A DNA stretch of 64,000 nucleotides from Bacteroidales bacterium (GTDB lineage: Bacteria; Bacteroidota; Bacteroidia; Bacteroidales; UBA10428), in assembly GCA_016930375.1 (NCBI GenBank), contig JAFGGU010000052.1:62001-126000 (forward strand). The letters run 5' to 3'. The first letter of the stretch is position 1; each line of letters begins with the position of its first letter. A program made the position numbers and the translations under genes. Below are positions 16,639 through 25,872 of the stretch, piece by piece. The notes beneath the pieces were generated by a model, which saw only the letters and a list, made by a program, of their open reading frames with translations, did not search any database and had not been told where the DNA came from.

Positions 16639-16731
16639 TTCGACTCCGCTCAGGGTGACTATGCATGTCAGGCTGAGCGGAGTCGAATGTCAGGCTGAGC
16701 CTGCCTGCCGGCAGGCAGGCGAAGTCGAAGC
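16639..16731. repeat. Dispersed palindromic repeat (TTCGACTCCGCTCAG family)
   Basis: TTCGACTCCGCTCAG (16639-16653) is inverted at 16673-16687. A 22-base perfect palindrome (CCTGCC-type) lies at 16699-16720, and a partial GAAGTCGAAGCC ends at about 16731. The element fills the whole gap between the thioesterase gene and recA, stopping 2 bases from the recA stop codon. The many near-copies of its parts suggest a REP/MITE-like element. Confidence 0.85.
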
Positions 16732-16733
16732 CT

Positions 16734-17744
16734 CTACTTCATTTTCTCTACAATCTTCTTTTCAATTTCTTCCGACAATTCCGGATTGTCATTGAGCAGT
16801 ATTTTTACAGCATCACGGCCCTGACCAAGCCGGGTTTCCCCGTAGCTGAACCACGATCCGCTTTTCTTGACCACCTCAAGCTCCGTGGCAAGGTCAATTA
16901 TTTCACCGATCCTGGATATGCCCTCCCCATAAAGAATATCGAATTCAGCCTTTCGGAAAGGCGGGGCCAGTTTGTTCTTTACTACTTTAACCTTTGTGCG
17001 GTTGCCGAATACCTCTTCACCTTCCTTGATCTGGTTTATTTTCCGGATATCCAGCCGTACGGAAGCATAGAATTTAAGAGCATTTCCGCCCGTGGTAGTT
17101 TCGGGATTCCCGAACATCACGCCGATTTTCTCGCGCAATTGATTGATGAAGATACAACAGGTGTTGGTTTTGCTGATGGTGGCTGTGAGTTTTCTCAACG
17201 CCTGTGACATCAGTCTGGCCTGCAATCCCATTTTTGAATCCCCCATTTCTCCTTCTATCTCAGCTTTCGGGGTGAGTGCCGCAACCGAGTCAATTACGAT
17301 GATATCAATGGCCCCTGACCGTATCAGATGATCGGTTATCTCGAGGGCCTGTTCACCATTGTCAGGCTGGGAAATTAAAAGATTTTCAATATCCACGCCT
17401 AGTTTTTGGGCATACGTACTGTCAAAAGCATGCTCGGCATCAATAAATGCCGCTATGCCGCCTGCCTTTTGGGCCTGGGCTATGGCATGAAGCGCCAGGG
17501 TAGTTTTACCCGAAGATTCGGGCCCGTATATCTCAACCACCCTGCCACGCGGATAACCACCAACTCCCAGGGCAATATCCAGAGCAATCGATCCGGAAGG
17601 AATAATCCCGACTGTTACAACGGCATGGTCACCCAATTTCATGATGGCTCCCTTGCCAAAATCTTTTTCAATTTTGCCTAATGTAGTTTCAAGCGATTTG
17701 AGCTTTTCTTTTTTAATGTCGTCGATCGTCTGTTCTTTAGCCAT
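16734..17744 (-). CDS. recA: DNA recombinase RecA
   Basis: 336 residues, full length. Walker A GPESSGKT is at 74-81, and the DNA-binding loops ([19 protein letters not shown] and the L2 region [13 protein letters not shown]) and the [11 protein letters not shown] segment are intact. It forms filaments on single-stranded DNA for homologous recombination and triggers LexA self-cleavage. It is the second gene of a two-gene operon, 11 bases after bcp. I see no obvious SOS box in the short gap; any would lie upstream of bcp. Codons look like those of its neighbours. Confidence 0.98.
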   Translation of the reverse strand: MAKEQTIDDIKKEKLKSLETTLGKIEKDFGKGAIMKLGDHAVVTVGIIPSGSIALDIALGVGGYPRGRVVEIYGPESSGKTTLALHAIAQAQKAGGIAAFIDAEHAFDSTYAQKLGVDIENLLISQPDNGEQALEITDHLIRSGAIDIIVIDSVAALTPKAEIEGEMGDSKMGLQARLMSQALRKLTATISKTNTCCIFINQLREKIGVMFGNPETTTGGNALKFYASVRLDIRKINQIKEGEEVFGNRTKVKVVKNKLAPPFRKAEFDILYGEGISRIGEIIDLATELEVVKKSGSWFSYGETRLGQGRDAVKILLNDNPELSEEIEKKIVEKMK

Positions 17745-17755
17745 TATTTTGTTGT

Positions 17756-18223
17756 TTAATTGATTCCCAATTCTGTCAGGATCTGCCGGGTATGATCTCC
17801 TGTGTTGACTTTACGTATGATCTTAAGGATAATGCCCTTTTCATCAATCACAAAAGTTGTTCTCAGCACACCCATGTATTTTTTCCCGTACATATTTTTC
17901 TCGCCCCAAACGCCATATGCATTCAGTATTTCTGCCTGTGGATCTGCCAGCAGGCTGAAAGGTAATTCATACCTGGACCTGAATTTGGCATGTGATTTTT
18001 CATCGTCAGGACTCACCCCGACAATGGCAAATCCCCTGGTCAAAAGGTCATTATAATTATCCCTGAGGTTACAGGCTTCCGCGGTGCACCCGGGTGTATC
18101 ATCCTTGGGATAGAAATACAAAATAACCTTTTTTCCTTTAAAATCTTCCAGGCTTATCCACTTGTCATCCTGGTCCTTTCCCTTAAACATAGGCGCTTTG
18201 ACGCCTTCTTTTAATTCTGTCAT
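17756..18223 (-). CDS. bcp: Thioredoxin-dependent thiol peroxidase (Bcp/PrxQ)
   Basis: 155 residues. It has the peroxiredoxin Q motif [18 protein letters not shown] with peroxidatic Cys46 and resolving Cys51 in the same helix, plus the conserved Arg region ([12 protein letters not shown]). It reduces hydrogen and organic peroxides using thioredoxin, in the cytoplasm. It precedes recA by 11 bases, so oxidative and DNA-damage repair functions share a transcript. The thioredoxin system at 50811-53131 could supply electrons (inference). Confidence 0.96.
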   Translation of the reverse strand: MTELKEGVKAPMFKGKDQDDKWISLEDFKGKKVILYFYPKDDTPGCTAEACNLRDNYNDLLTRGFAIVGVSPDDEKSHAKFRSRYELPFSLLADPQAEILNAYGVWGEKNMYGKKYMGVLRTTFVIDEKGIILKIIRKVNTGDHTRQILTELGIN

Positions 18224-18331
18224 ACATTTCTGATTTAGTAAAAATACAAATTACAGTTCGATCGCAATAAAAAATTTAAGGAATAATTTCAATAGAATAT
18301 CAACAGAAGAGGAAGGGGATTGTTTATTCAA

Positions 18332-18952
18332 TCACCTGGGGACATAAACCAGTTTCTTCGTCTCAAAATACGGTTCAAAGAAATATTCACCCAGGTTATA
18401 AACCTTTACCCCTGTTCCCATCGGCTTCAGCTCTTCGCGAAGATCTCCTCCCTTCAAAGCAAGCAGTCCGTTCTTTAAAACATGGTTTCCGCCCGGCATG
18501 ATGTTCCTTTTGGCCCAGCCAAACAGCTTTGGTATGTCGGTAACGGCCCTGCAAACCACAAAATCCACGTTTTCCTTCAGGGCTTCAAGACGAAGGTTCC
18601 TGGTTTCACAGTTGGTAAGTTTGACTTCCCTGAGAAGGGTATCTACAACCCTGATCTTTTTGGCAATGGAGTCCACCAGAATAAAATGCACATCCGGAAA
18701 TAGTATCGCCAGGGGAATGCCGGGAAAACCTCCTCCGGTGCCTGCATCCATTATTACTGACCCCGGTTTGAAACGTATAATTCTGGCAATCGACAGGGAA
18801 TGCAGTATATGATGCAGATAAAGATGATCCATGTCTTTTCGGGAAATGACATTGATTTGCTGATTCCAGTAATGATAAAGCGGACCCAGCTGCGAAAACT
18901 GTTCAGTTTGCCTGGAGGTTAAGGTTGGGAAGTATTTTTCGATGTTCTGCAT
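18332..18952 (-). CDS. rsmG: 16S rRNA (guanine-527-N7) methyltransferase RsmG
   Basis: 206 residues. The SAM-binding motif DAGTGGGFPGIP is at 69-80, and the catalytic-loop region VVCRAVTDIPKLFGWAKR is typical of GidB/RsmG. It methylates G527 of 16S rRNA; its loss gives streptomycin resistance in other bacteria. It is the last gene of a probable operon of glycosyltransferase, sigma factor and rsmG (27-base gap to the sigma gene). In many bacteria it sits beside gidA/mnmG, which is not seen here. Confidence 0.95.
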   Translation of the reverse strand: MQNIEKYFPTLTSRQTEQFSQLGPLYHYWNQQINVISRKDMDHLYLHHILHSLSIARIIRFKPGSVIMDAGTGGGFPGIPLAILFPDVHFILVDSIAKKIRVVDTLLREVKLTNCETRNLRLEALKENVDFVVCRAVTDIPKLFGWAKRNIMPGGNHVLKNGLLALKGGDLREELKPMGTGVKVYNLGEYFFEPYFETKKLVYVPR

Positions 18953-18979
18953 GAAACCCCGTGGTATATCAACGGGAAA

Positions 18980-19579
18980 TTACATCTTACCGGTGGTGTT
19001 CTTGAGAATATTGTAAAGAAGCTCCCGGGCCCTGAAAAGCTGGGCTTTTACAGTTCCGATCGGCAGCTCAAGCTCTTCAGCAATTTCCTCGTAGGATAGC
19101 TCATTGAAATACCGCAATTCAATGAGCTTCCTGTAACGTGGTTTTAGTTTGGAAACCAGGGAACGCATCAGCTTAATCTTCTGCTCATTGATAAGTGTTT
19201 CTTCCGGATCCATTACAGGAGCCTGGATATCCTTGGTGGCTTTTTCGTGTTCCTCATTGCTGTGATCGAGAGAAACATGGCTGGTCTTTTTCTTCCTGAT
19301 AAAATCAATGCAGTTGTTGGTGGCAATTTTGAAAAGCCAGGTGCTGAAGGCGTAATTGGGCGCATATTGGTTGATGTTCTTGAATGCCTTACCGAAAGCT
19401 TCGATGGTAAGATCTTCGGCATCACTGGCATTATTAACCATCTTCAATAACATATAGTAAATGGCATCACGATACCGGCCCATCAGTTCGGCGTACGCCC
19501 GCTGATCGCCTTCGGTGGCTCGCTGCACAAGCATGTAATCGCGTTGTGCTTTTTCAGATAAGTTGGCGTTTACTTCCAT
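18980..19579 (-). CDS. ECF RNA polymerase sigma factor (RpoE-like)
   Basis: 199 residues. Region 2 is at about 20-95 (LMGRYRDAIYYMLLKMV, DAEDLTIEAFGKAFKNI, FSTWLFKIATNNCIDFIRKKK), followed by an acidic linker. Region 4 follows (LKPRYRKLIELRYFNELSYEEIAEEL, IGTVKAQLFRARELL). No anti-sigma gene is adjacent. It starts inside the end of the glycosyltransferase gene (10-base overlap), so the two are translationally linked, and rsmG follows. This is a widely conserved type of Bacteroidota sigma factor; its regulon cannot be inferred from the window. Confidence 0.93.
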   Translation of the reverse strand: MEVNANLSEKAQRDYMLVQRATEGDQRAYAELMGRYRDAIYYMLLKMVNNASDAEDLTIEAFGKAFKNINQYAPNYAFSTWLFKIATNNCIDFIRKKKTSHVSLDHSNEEHEKATKDIQAPVMDPEETLINEQKIKLMRSLVSKLKPRYRKLIELRYFNELSYEEIAEELELPIGTVKAQLFRARELLYNILKNTTGKM

Positions 19580-20709
19580 TGGTAATTCGAGGGTCTGATA
19601 CGGCTTGTCATTATCAATATTAAATTAATGAACAGGGAAAACAAGTCAAACGGCAACGAAATTAGCAATAAATTCTTCTCGTTTAAACGAATCATTGCTT
19701 TTTTAATAACAACCAACTGGGTTATCAGGCGAAAGGCAAACAACGATAAAACCAGAGGTCTGTATACAGGGATAATTAAAAGACCGATAAAGCCGGCATA
19801 AAACAAAAACCTGCTCAAGGGCTCCAGGGTAAGCAAAACTTTATGCCCGGGCTTATAAAGCTTGTTGGTTGTAAAGTGCCGTTTTTTCTGAAAAAACCAC
19901 TTGGCATACGTTTCTTTGGGTGCTGTACGCGTATGGCTCTCGCAGGAATACTCAATGGCCGTATTGGTTTTTGTGGCATTTTCATTTACAAACAAGTCAT
20001 CGTCTCCTGAAGCCAGGTGAAAATGACTTTTAAATCCCTGTCCGGCAAAGAAAATAGAACGCTTGTAAGCCAGATTCCTGCCCACGCCCATATAAGGCCT
20101 TCGGAAGAGCGCATAACTGAAATACTGAAGGGCGATCACCAGGGTATCATACCGGATATATTTATTGAGTATGCCTGGTTGGTTGAAATATCCGCCATAA
20201 CCAAGCACTATCTCAACCTGATCGGAAAAATTCGACGACATCCTGCTTATCCACTGGTTGCTTTCGGGTTTGCAGTCGGCATCCGTGAAAAGGAGCCGGT
20301 CGTATTTGGCAGCTTTGATTCCGATCGTAACTGCAAGTTTCTTGCCGTGTGCAAACTTTTTATCTTCTTTGATCAGACTGGTCCTGAGCCTGGGGTATTG
20401 TTCCATATACTTGTTAATAACAAGATCTGTATCATCGGTGGAACAATCGTTCACAACAATAACCTCATACTCCGGGTAGTCCTGTGTTAACCAAACCGGC
20501 AGATAATTTTCGAGATTTTCAGCCTCATTGCGCGCACAGATAATCACAGAAACAGGATCCCGGACCGAAGGACCAGATTTCTTTTTATGAAATGCGAACC
20601 GGATATATATGAACAGATAATAAAAAAGCTGAATAACAAAGGCAATCAAGAAAACGACAAGTACAATAAACCATTGTTTATCATCAAAAAGCTTGGAAAA
20701 GTATACCAT
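19570..20709 (-). CDS. Membrane-anchored family 2 glycosyltransferase
   Basis: 379 residues. One N-terminal membrane helix (FIVLVVFLIAFVIQLFYYLF) is followed by a GT-A domain: VSVIICARNEAENL, VVNDCSTDD, the DxD-type metal motif TDADC, the acceptor motif SGDDDLFVNE, and QKKRHFTT as a degenerate QxxRW. Two or three C-terminal helices follow. It probably adds a sugar to a lipid or polymer at the cytoplasmic face of the inner membrane. It overlaps the sigma gene by 10 bases; the acceptor is unknown. Confidence 0.9.
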   Translation of the reverse strand: MVYFSKLFDDKQWFIVLVVFLIAFVIQLFYYLFIYIRFAFHKKKSGPSVRDPVSVIICARNEAENLENYLPVWLTQDYPEYEVIVVNDCSTDDTDLVINKYMEQYPRLRTSLIKEDKKFAHGKKLAVTIGIKAAKYDRLLFTDADCKPESNQWISRMSSNFSDQVEIVLGYGGYFNQPGILNKYIRYDTLVIALQYFSYALFRRPYMGVGRNLAYKRSIFFAGQGFKSHFHLASGDDDLFVNENATKTNTAIEYSCESHTRTAPKETYAKWFFQKKRHFTTNKLYKPGHKVLLTLEPLSRFLFYAGFIGLLIIPVYRPLVLSLFAFRLITQLVVIKKAMIRLNEKNLLLISLPFDLFSLFINLILIMTSRIRPSNYQWK

Positions 20710-20805
20710 GGGTCATTTTTAATCCGGTTTGGCAATTTTATTAAAGTTTTTGATGTAAAGCAAATTCTACAGAATGAAGTAATTAACTTTCATGGTAATA
20801 AATTA

Positions 20806-20813
20806 TATATTTG
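20806..20813 (+). promoter_or_regulatory. -7 box upstream of tgt
   Basis: TATATTTG, 18 bases before the tgt ATG. No clear TTTG at -33. Confidence 0.5.
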
Positions 20814-20831
20814 CGGCCTAACCGGGTTTTC

Positions 20832-21962
20832 ATGAAATTCGAAATTCACCATAAGGACATCTCGACAAGGGCGCGCGCCGGGAAATTCATTACTTCACAC
20901 GGGGAAATCGAAACACCTGTTTTTATGCCTGTGGGAACGGCTGGTACGGTAAAGGCCGTTCATCAGCGTGAACTCTCGGATGATCTCAACGCCCAAATCA
21001 TACTGGGTAACACCTATCATTTGTATCTGCGTCCCGGGATTGATATTATCAGGCAAGCCGGAGGTCTGCATCGGTTCATGAACTGGCAGAGGCCTATATT
21101 AACTGACAGTGGCGGATACCAGGTATTTTCTTTATCGGGAATCCGTAAGCTCACGGCGGAAGGCGCTCTGTTCAGCTCGCACATCGATGGTTCAAAACAT
21201 CTGTTTACACCTGAAAAAATTATAGAGATTCAAAGGACTATCGGCGCCGATATAATCATGGCACTCGATGAATGTACGCCTTTCCCCAGTGATCATAAAG
21301 CCGCCGCCAGGTCGATTGAACTGACCCACCATTGGCTTGAAAGGGGATTCGCGCATTTTCAGCATACCGAACCCGTTTATGGCCATGAACAATCCCTTTT
21401 CCCCATTATACAGGGAAGTGTATACAAGGATCTCCGGATCAGGTCAGCTGGTGAAATATGTTCTTATCCTGCTGACGGTTATGCCATTGGCGGATTATCG
21501 GTGGGTGAGCCTGAAGAGCTGATGTATGAGATGGTGGATTTGGTTACCGGTATCATGCCGGAAGACAAACCCCGTTATCTGATGGGTGTTGGTACTCCTG
21601 TAAATATGCTCGAGTCTGTGGCGATGGGCGTTGATATGTTTGATTGCGTAATGCCCACAAGGAACGGAAGAAACGGAATGCTGTTCACATCCAGGGGTAT
21701 CATGAATATGCGCAATAACAAATGGAAAGATGATTTCACTGCACTGGACCCGGATGGAACCTGCTTTGTGGATCAGCAATATTCAAAGGCCTACCTTCGT
21801 CATCTGATCATCTCCAAAGAGATTCTGGGTGCACAAATCGCTTCTCTTCATAATTTAAGTTTTTATCTTTGGCTGATGAAAGAAGCACGGAAAAAAATCA
21901 AGGAAGGTGTTTTTGATGATTGGAAGAATAAAATGATTAAGCAGCTCTCCGAGAGATTATGA
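20832..21962 (+). CDS. tgt: Queuine/preQ1 tRNA-guanine transglycosylase with reduced zinc site
   Basis: 376 residues. It has TDSGGYQVFSLSG (catalytic/base-recognition Asp region), GGLSVGEP, and GVDMFDCVMPTRNGRNG with the nucleophilic Asp. It exchanges guanine-34 for preQ1 in GUN-anticodon tRNAs. The start at 20832 follows the promoter and matches the family N-terminus. In E. coli the structural zinc is held by CxCxxC plus His. Here the aligned stretch DPDGTCFVDQQYSKAYLRHL keeps only the middle Cys (C311) and the later His (H340); the other two are Gly309 and Asp314. The next gene overlaps by 4 bases. Confidence 0.94.
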   Translation: MKFEIHHKDISTRARAGKFITSHGEIETPVFMPVGTAGTVKAVHQRELSDDLNAQIILGNTYHLYLRPGIDIIRQAGGLHRFMNWQRPILTDSGGYQVFSLSGIRKLTAEGALFSSHIDGSKHLFTPEKIIEIQRTIGADIIMALDECTPFPSDHKAAARSIELTHHWLERGFAHFQHTEPVYGHEQSLFPIIQGSVYKDLRIRSAGEICSYPADGYAIGGLSVGEPEELMYEMVDLVTGIMPEDKPRYLMGVGTPVNMLESVAMGVDMFDCVMPTRNGRNGMLFTSRGIMNMRNNKWKDDFTALDPDGTCFVDQQYSKAYLRHLIISKEILGAQIASLHNLSFYLWLMKEARKKIKEGVFDDWKNKMIKQLSERL

Positions 21963-23053
21963 AGAAACACGAACTGAAAATATTGGATTGGTATATCATC
22001 CGGAAATTTCTCGGAACTTTTGTCTTTACCATTATACTCATCGTGGCAATTGCAGTTGTTTTCGACTTTTCAGAGAAAATTGATGACTTTCTGGAAAACA
22101 ATGCACCGTTTAAAAAGATCATGCTTGATTACTATTTCAATTTCATTCCTTTTTTTGCCGTACTGTTCAGTCCCCTATTCACTTTCATCACGGTCATCTA
22201 TTTCACATCACGAATGGCTTACAACACCGAGATCATTGCCATACTGAGCAGCGGAGTAAGCTTTAAACGCCTGCTCATCCCTTACTTCATTTCAGCCTTT
22301 GCCATCACATCCTTTGCCTTCGTGCTCAGCAATTATGTTATACCCCATGCCAATGCCCGAAAACTGGCATTCGAGGAAGTGTATTATCATAAAACACCCC
22401 GGGTAGTAAGGGAGAGGAATATTCACAAACAAATTGAACCAGGCATCTACATCTATCTGGAGAATTTCAATACCATGACCAACAGCGGCAGGAAGTTTTC
22501 CATGGAAAAGTTCCAGGACGGGAAGCTGATTTCCAAGCTGTTTGCAGATGAAATTCGGTGGGATTCCATTAAGAATAAATGGCACATCCGCAACTATTAT
22601 ATCCGCGACTTTAACCAGGATTCGCAGGTCATCACGGAGGGCAAACAGGTCGACACAACGCTGACACTCAGCCCCGAAGAATTCAGGCGAAGGGATAATG
22701 CCGTTGAAGCCATGAATCTGGGAGAACTGAACAAGTTTATCAAGGAACAAAAGCTGCAGGGAGCCTCCGATATCGATCTTTACCTGGTTGAAAAACACCG
22801 GCGGTTTTCATTTCCCTTCTCTGCCTTTATTTTAACCCTGATCGGGGTATCCGTCTCATCCAAAAAGGTCAAGGGGGGCATAGGCATGCAACTGGGCATC
22901 GGGCTGCTGATCAGTTTTTCCTATATCGTGTTCATGCAGTTTTCTGCGCAATTCGCTATCAGCGGGGCTTTTAGTCCATTTATCGCAGTGTGGATTCCCA
23001 ATGTCCTGTTCGCCATCATTTCAGTATTCCTTTACAGGCTGGCGCCCAATTAA
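21959..23053 (+). CDS. LptF/LptG family LPS export permease
   Basis: 364 residues. The YjgP/YjgQ layout is three N-terminal membrane helices (LDWYIIRKFLGTFVFTIILIV start), a large periplasmic beta-jellyroll domain (about 130-265) and three C-terminal helices (FPFSAFILTLIGVSVSSKK, then GMQLGIGLLISFSYIVFMQF). It forms part of the LptB2FG ABC transporter that pulls LPS from the inner membrane. F and G cannot be told apart from sequence alone. It overlaps tgt by 4 bases (ATGA), so it is translationally coupled to a tRNA-modifying enzyme. Confidence 0.92.
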   Translation: MKKHELKILDWYIIRKFLGTFVFTIILIVAIAVVFDFSEKIDDFLENNAPFKKIMLDYYFNFIPFFAVLFSPLFTFITVIYFTSRMAYNTEIIAILSSGVSFKRLLIPYFISAFAITSFAFVLSNYVIPHANARKLAFEEVYYHKTPRVVRERNIHKQIEPGIYIYLENFNTMTNSGRKFSMEKFQDGKLISKLFADEIRWDSIKNKWHIRNYYIRDFNQDSQVITEGKQVDTTLTLSPEEFRRRDNAVEAMNLGELNKFIKEQKLQGASDIDLYLVEKHRRFSFPFSAFILTLIGVSVSSKKVKGGIGMQLGIGLLISFSYIVFMQFSAQFAISGAFSPFIAVWIPNVLFAIISVFLYRLAPN

Positions 23054-23088
23054 ATCCGTACTCATTTTGCAGGTTGCAACCTGAACTG

Positions 23089-23119
23089 TTTGCATTTGTT
23101 TATTTTGCCCTTATATTTG
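23089..23119 (+). promoter_or_regulatory. Promoter of the carboxyltransferase operon
   Basis: TTTG at 23089-23092, a 19-base spacer, then TATATTTG at 23112-23119, 25 bases before the ATG. Confidence 0.65.
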
Positions 23120-23143
23120 TGGCCTTCAAAATAAATTTCGATC

Positions 23144-24688
23144 ATGGCACTTAAAAAACAAATTCAGGAGCTTCAGAAACGACGTGAGGAAGCCAAGATG
23201 GGTGGCGGAGAAAAAGCCATTGAAAAGCAGGAAGCCATGGGCAAAATGACTGCCCGCAACCGCATTCTTGCGCTGCTGGACAAGGATTCGTTCCAGGAAT
23301 ACGACATGTTTGTGCAACACGAAGCCAGGGACTTTGACATGGCCAAGAAAATACTGCACGGCGACGGGGTTATCATTGGTACCGGTACGATATCGGGACA
23401 ACCTGTTTGTATTTTTGCGCAGGATTTTACAGTTGCGGGGGGGTCACTGGGTCTTATGCACTCCCGCAAAATAACGAAAATCATGGACCACTCCCTGAAA
23501 ATGAAGGTTCCCCTTATCGGGATCAATGATTCAGGAGGGGCACGCATTCAGGAAGGCGTAAATTCCCTGGCCGGCTATGGTGAAATATTTTTCAGGAATA
23601 CCCTGGCTTCAGGCGTTATACCCCAGATCTCAGTTATTCTGGGCCCCTGCGCGGGCGGTGCAGTTTATTCACCGGCACTTACCGACTTTGTTTTTGTTGT
23701 GGAAAATATCTCCAAGATGTTTATCACGGGTCCCGAGGTGATCAGGACTGTGCTTGGCGAGGAGATCTCCATGGAAGACCTGGGCGGAGCAAGGGTTCAC
23801 AGTGAAATTACCGGGAATGCTCATTTCTTTGCCGAAAATGAACCGGAGTGTTTTGAACAGATTAAAAAGCTTCTCTCCTATATACCTGGAAATAACGACA
23901 GAAAAGCGATAAAATGCTGCCCGAAACCTCCTCAATCTAAGTACCGGATCGGTGAAATTGTGCCCGATGACCCGGCACTTCCCTATGATGTGCGTGATGT
24001 GGTACGCGCCGTGGTAGATGATTCCGAATTCTTTGAAATCCAGCAGCTCTGGGCCGCCAACCTGGTCATTGGTTTCGGAAGAATGAACGGCGAAACCTGC
24101 GGATTTGTGTGCAATCAGCCACTCGTTCTGGCAGGCGTTCTCGATGTGGACTCGTCTGACAAGGCAGCGCGTTTTATCCGGTATTGCGATGCTTTTAATA
24201 TTCCGATCATCACCCTGGTTGACCTGCCCGGATATCTTCCCGGAGTGGACCAGGAACATGCCGGTGTTATCCGGCACGGTGCAAAAATCCTGTATGCCTA
24301 CAGTGAAGCCTCGGTGCCCAAACTTACGGTAATCCTCAGAAAAGCCTATGGCGGAGGTTATATCGCCATGGGTTCGAGGCACCTCCGGGCCGACTTTGTC
24401 TTTGCCTGGCCGACTGCGGAAGTTGCCGTAATGGGACCTGAGGGTGCTGCCAATATTATTTTCAAGAAAGAGATCTCGGAGGCTGAAAATCCTGATGAGA
24501 TGAGACAACAGAAGGTGAAAGAATACAAGGAGAAGTTTGCCAACCCTTATGTGGCCGCTTCCAAAGGTTATATTGATACTGTTATTGCCCCCGAGGAAAC
24601 CCGCAATATTCTTTTGCATGCTATCGAGGTTTCGGTGGAAAAAGCCGTCAGCCTGCCCAGAAAGAAACACGGAATCCCACCATTTTAA
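23144..24688 (+). CDS. mmdA: Acyl-CoA carboxylase / methylmalonyl-CoA decarboxylase carboxyltransferase subunit
   Basis: 514 residues, the usual length. It has N- and C-terminal crotonase-like carboxyltransferase domains, with oxyanion-hole glycines in NDSGGARIQEG, GPCAGGAVYSPA, and KAYGGGYIAMGSR. It moves CO2 between biotin and propionyl- or methylmalonyl-CoA. A biotinyl protein gene follows at 12 bases. No biotin carboxylase or decarboxylase pump subunit is in the window, so propionyl-CoA carboxylase and Na+-pumping methylmalonyl-CoA decarboxylase remain equally open; the symbol is by best resemblance. It is likely part of the succinate-propionate pathway. Confidence 0.9.
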   Translation: MALKKQIQELQKRREEAKMGGGEKAIEKQEAMGKMTARNRILALLDKDSFQEYDMFVQHEARDFDMAKKILHGDGVIIGTGTISGQPVCIFAQDFTVAGGSLGLMHSRKITKIMDHSLKMKVPLIGINDSGGARIQEGVNSLAGYGEIFFRNTLASGVIPQISVILGPCAGGAVYSPALTDFVFVVENISKMFITGPEVIRTVLGEEISMEDLGGARVHSEITGNAHFFAENEPECFEQIKKLLSYIPGNNDRKAIKCCPKPPQSKYRIGEIVPDDPALPYDVRDVVRAVVDDSEFFEIQQLWAANLVIGFGRMNGETCGFVCNQPLVLAGVLDVDSSDKAARFIRYCDAFNIPIITLVDLPGYLPGVDQEHAGVIRHGAKILYAYSEASVPKLTVILRKAYGGGYIAMGSRHLRADFVFAWPTAEVAVMGPEGAANIIFKKEISEAENPDEMRQQKVKEYKEKFANPYVAASKGYIDTVIAPEETRNILLHAIEVSVEKAVSLPRKKHGIPPF

Positions 24689-24699
24689 AAGGACATCCT

Positions 24700-25044
24700 A
24701 TGAAAGAAAATAAATCACAGCCATCACCCAAGGAAACTTCTGAACTGAAGAAGCTTACTATTCTGGGGGACACCTATTACACAACATTTACGAGGAAATA
24801 CCAGGAAAAACAAAACTGGGTCAAACCCGACAAGAAAAAGGTCATTTCCTTTATTCCGGGAACCGTAAGGCAAATCATGGTGAAGCCCGGTGATAAGGTT
24901 AATGCGGATGACAAGCTGCTTGTGCTTGACGCGATGAAAATGCTGAACACAATTCATTCACCCCTGGCAGGCATCATTAAGTCGGTTTTGGTAAAGGAAG
25001 GTGACAGGCTTCCCAAGGGCACGGTTATGGTGGAGTTTGAATGA
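24700..25044 (+). CDS. Biotinyl carrier protein
   Basis: 114 residues. A charged N-terminal part is followed by a biotinyl/lipoyl domain (about 46-114). The biotin-accepting Lys80 lies in the canonical DAMKM, and the two gates SFIPGTVRQIMVKPGDKV and NTIHSPLAGIIKSV are intact. It carries CO2 to the carboxyltransferase encoded just upstream. Biotin is added post-translationally by BirA. Its stop TGA is directly followed by the stop of ispE on the other strand, with no base between. Confidence 0.92.
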   Translation: MKENKSQPSPKETSELKKLTILGDTYYTTFTRKYQEKQNWVKPDKKKVISFIPGTVRQIMVKPGDKVNADDKLLVLDAMKMLNTIHSPLAGIIKSVLVKEGDRLPKGTVMVEFE

Positions 25045-25872
25045 TCAGAGCAAAGGCCCTGACCAATAAAAGTAACCGGGGAACTGATCCATCAGATCCG
25101 GGGCTTTGCCTTTAAACAATCCGTAAACCGAGGAACCACTGCCGGACATGGAAGCATATACCGCACCCGACTGATAAAACCTGTTCTTGATCGCTCCGAT
25201 ATCCAGGTGCCTAAGGAAAATACTTTCTTCAAAATCATTCAAGACGGCATCACGCCATTTTTCAACGGGCATCCTGATCAGTTCTTCAAGCGCATTCGCG
25301 GGTTTACCGAGTCGAACACCCGCATAAGCCTCAGCAGTGCCGATATGGATCCCCGGGTTTATAACAATTATCTCAAGATTTTCAGGAAAAGCCGGTACCT
25401 CCTTGAACGTGTTCCCCCTTTCATAGCCAAAAAGCGGCCTGTTCCTGATAAAGAAAGCGCAATCACTGCCCAGATGTGAAGCATAGTCGCAGAGCTGCTC
25501 ATCATTCAATCCCAGGCTAAATTGCATATTGAGGTATTTCAGCATGAAGGCGCCATCGGAAGAGCCTCCGCCAAGTCCGGCACCCAGGGGAATAATTTTA
25601 TGCAGATGCACATCCACTGCCGGAAGTTCAAAATCCCCGGAAAGTAAATGATAGGCCTTCATGCAGAGATTATTATTATCCGCACCTTCAACCAGAATTC
25701 CGGTATTGGTGAAGGCGGATTTTCCCGGCGGCAATCCCGGCAATGGAACAAATTCAAGAATGTCTGTCAGCCCGATGGGGCAAAATACGGTTTCGATATT
25801 GTGAAATCCGTCGGATCGCCTGCTGATCACATTCAGTCCGATGTTTATTTTGGCATTGGGGAAGCAAAGCAT
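25045..25872 (-). CDS. ispE: 4-diphosphocytidyl-2-C-methyl-D-erythritol kinase
   Basis: 275 residues. It has the GHMP kinase fold with the N-terminal substrate motif FPNAKINIGLNVISRRSDGFH, the ATP-binding loop PLGAGLGGGSSDGAF and the C-terminal SMSGSGSSVYGLF. It phosphorylates CDP-ME in the methylerythritol phosphate route to isoprenoids, in the cytoplasm. It is a single gene reading toward the biotinyl protein gene, ending back to back with it. Full length and all motifs intact. Confidence 0.96.
   Translation of the reverse strand: MLCFPNAKINIGLNVISRRSDGFHNIETVFCPIGLTDILEFVPLPGLPPGKSAFTNTGILVEGADNNNLCMKAYHLLSGDFELPAVDVHLHKIIPLGAGLGGGSSDGAFMLKYLNMQFSLGLNDEQLCDYASHLGSDCAFFIRNRPLFGYERGNTFKEVPAFPENLEIIVINPGIHIGTAEAYAGVRLGKPANALEELIRMPVEKWRDAVLNDFEESIFLRHLDIGAIKNRFYQSGAVYASMSGSGSSVYGLFKGKAPDLMDQFPGYFYWSGPLL

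Noticed and set aside
23669-24670. A 333-codon open frame antisense to the carboxyltransferase gene
   Set aside because: It is a shadow of a well-conserved gene and has no family features.
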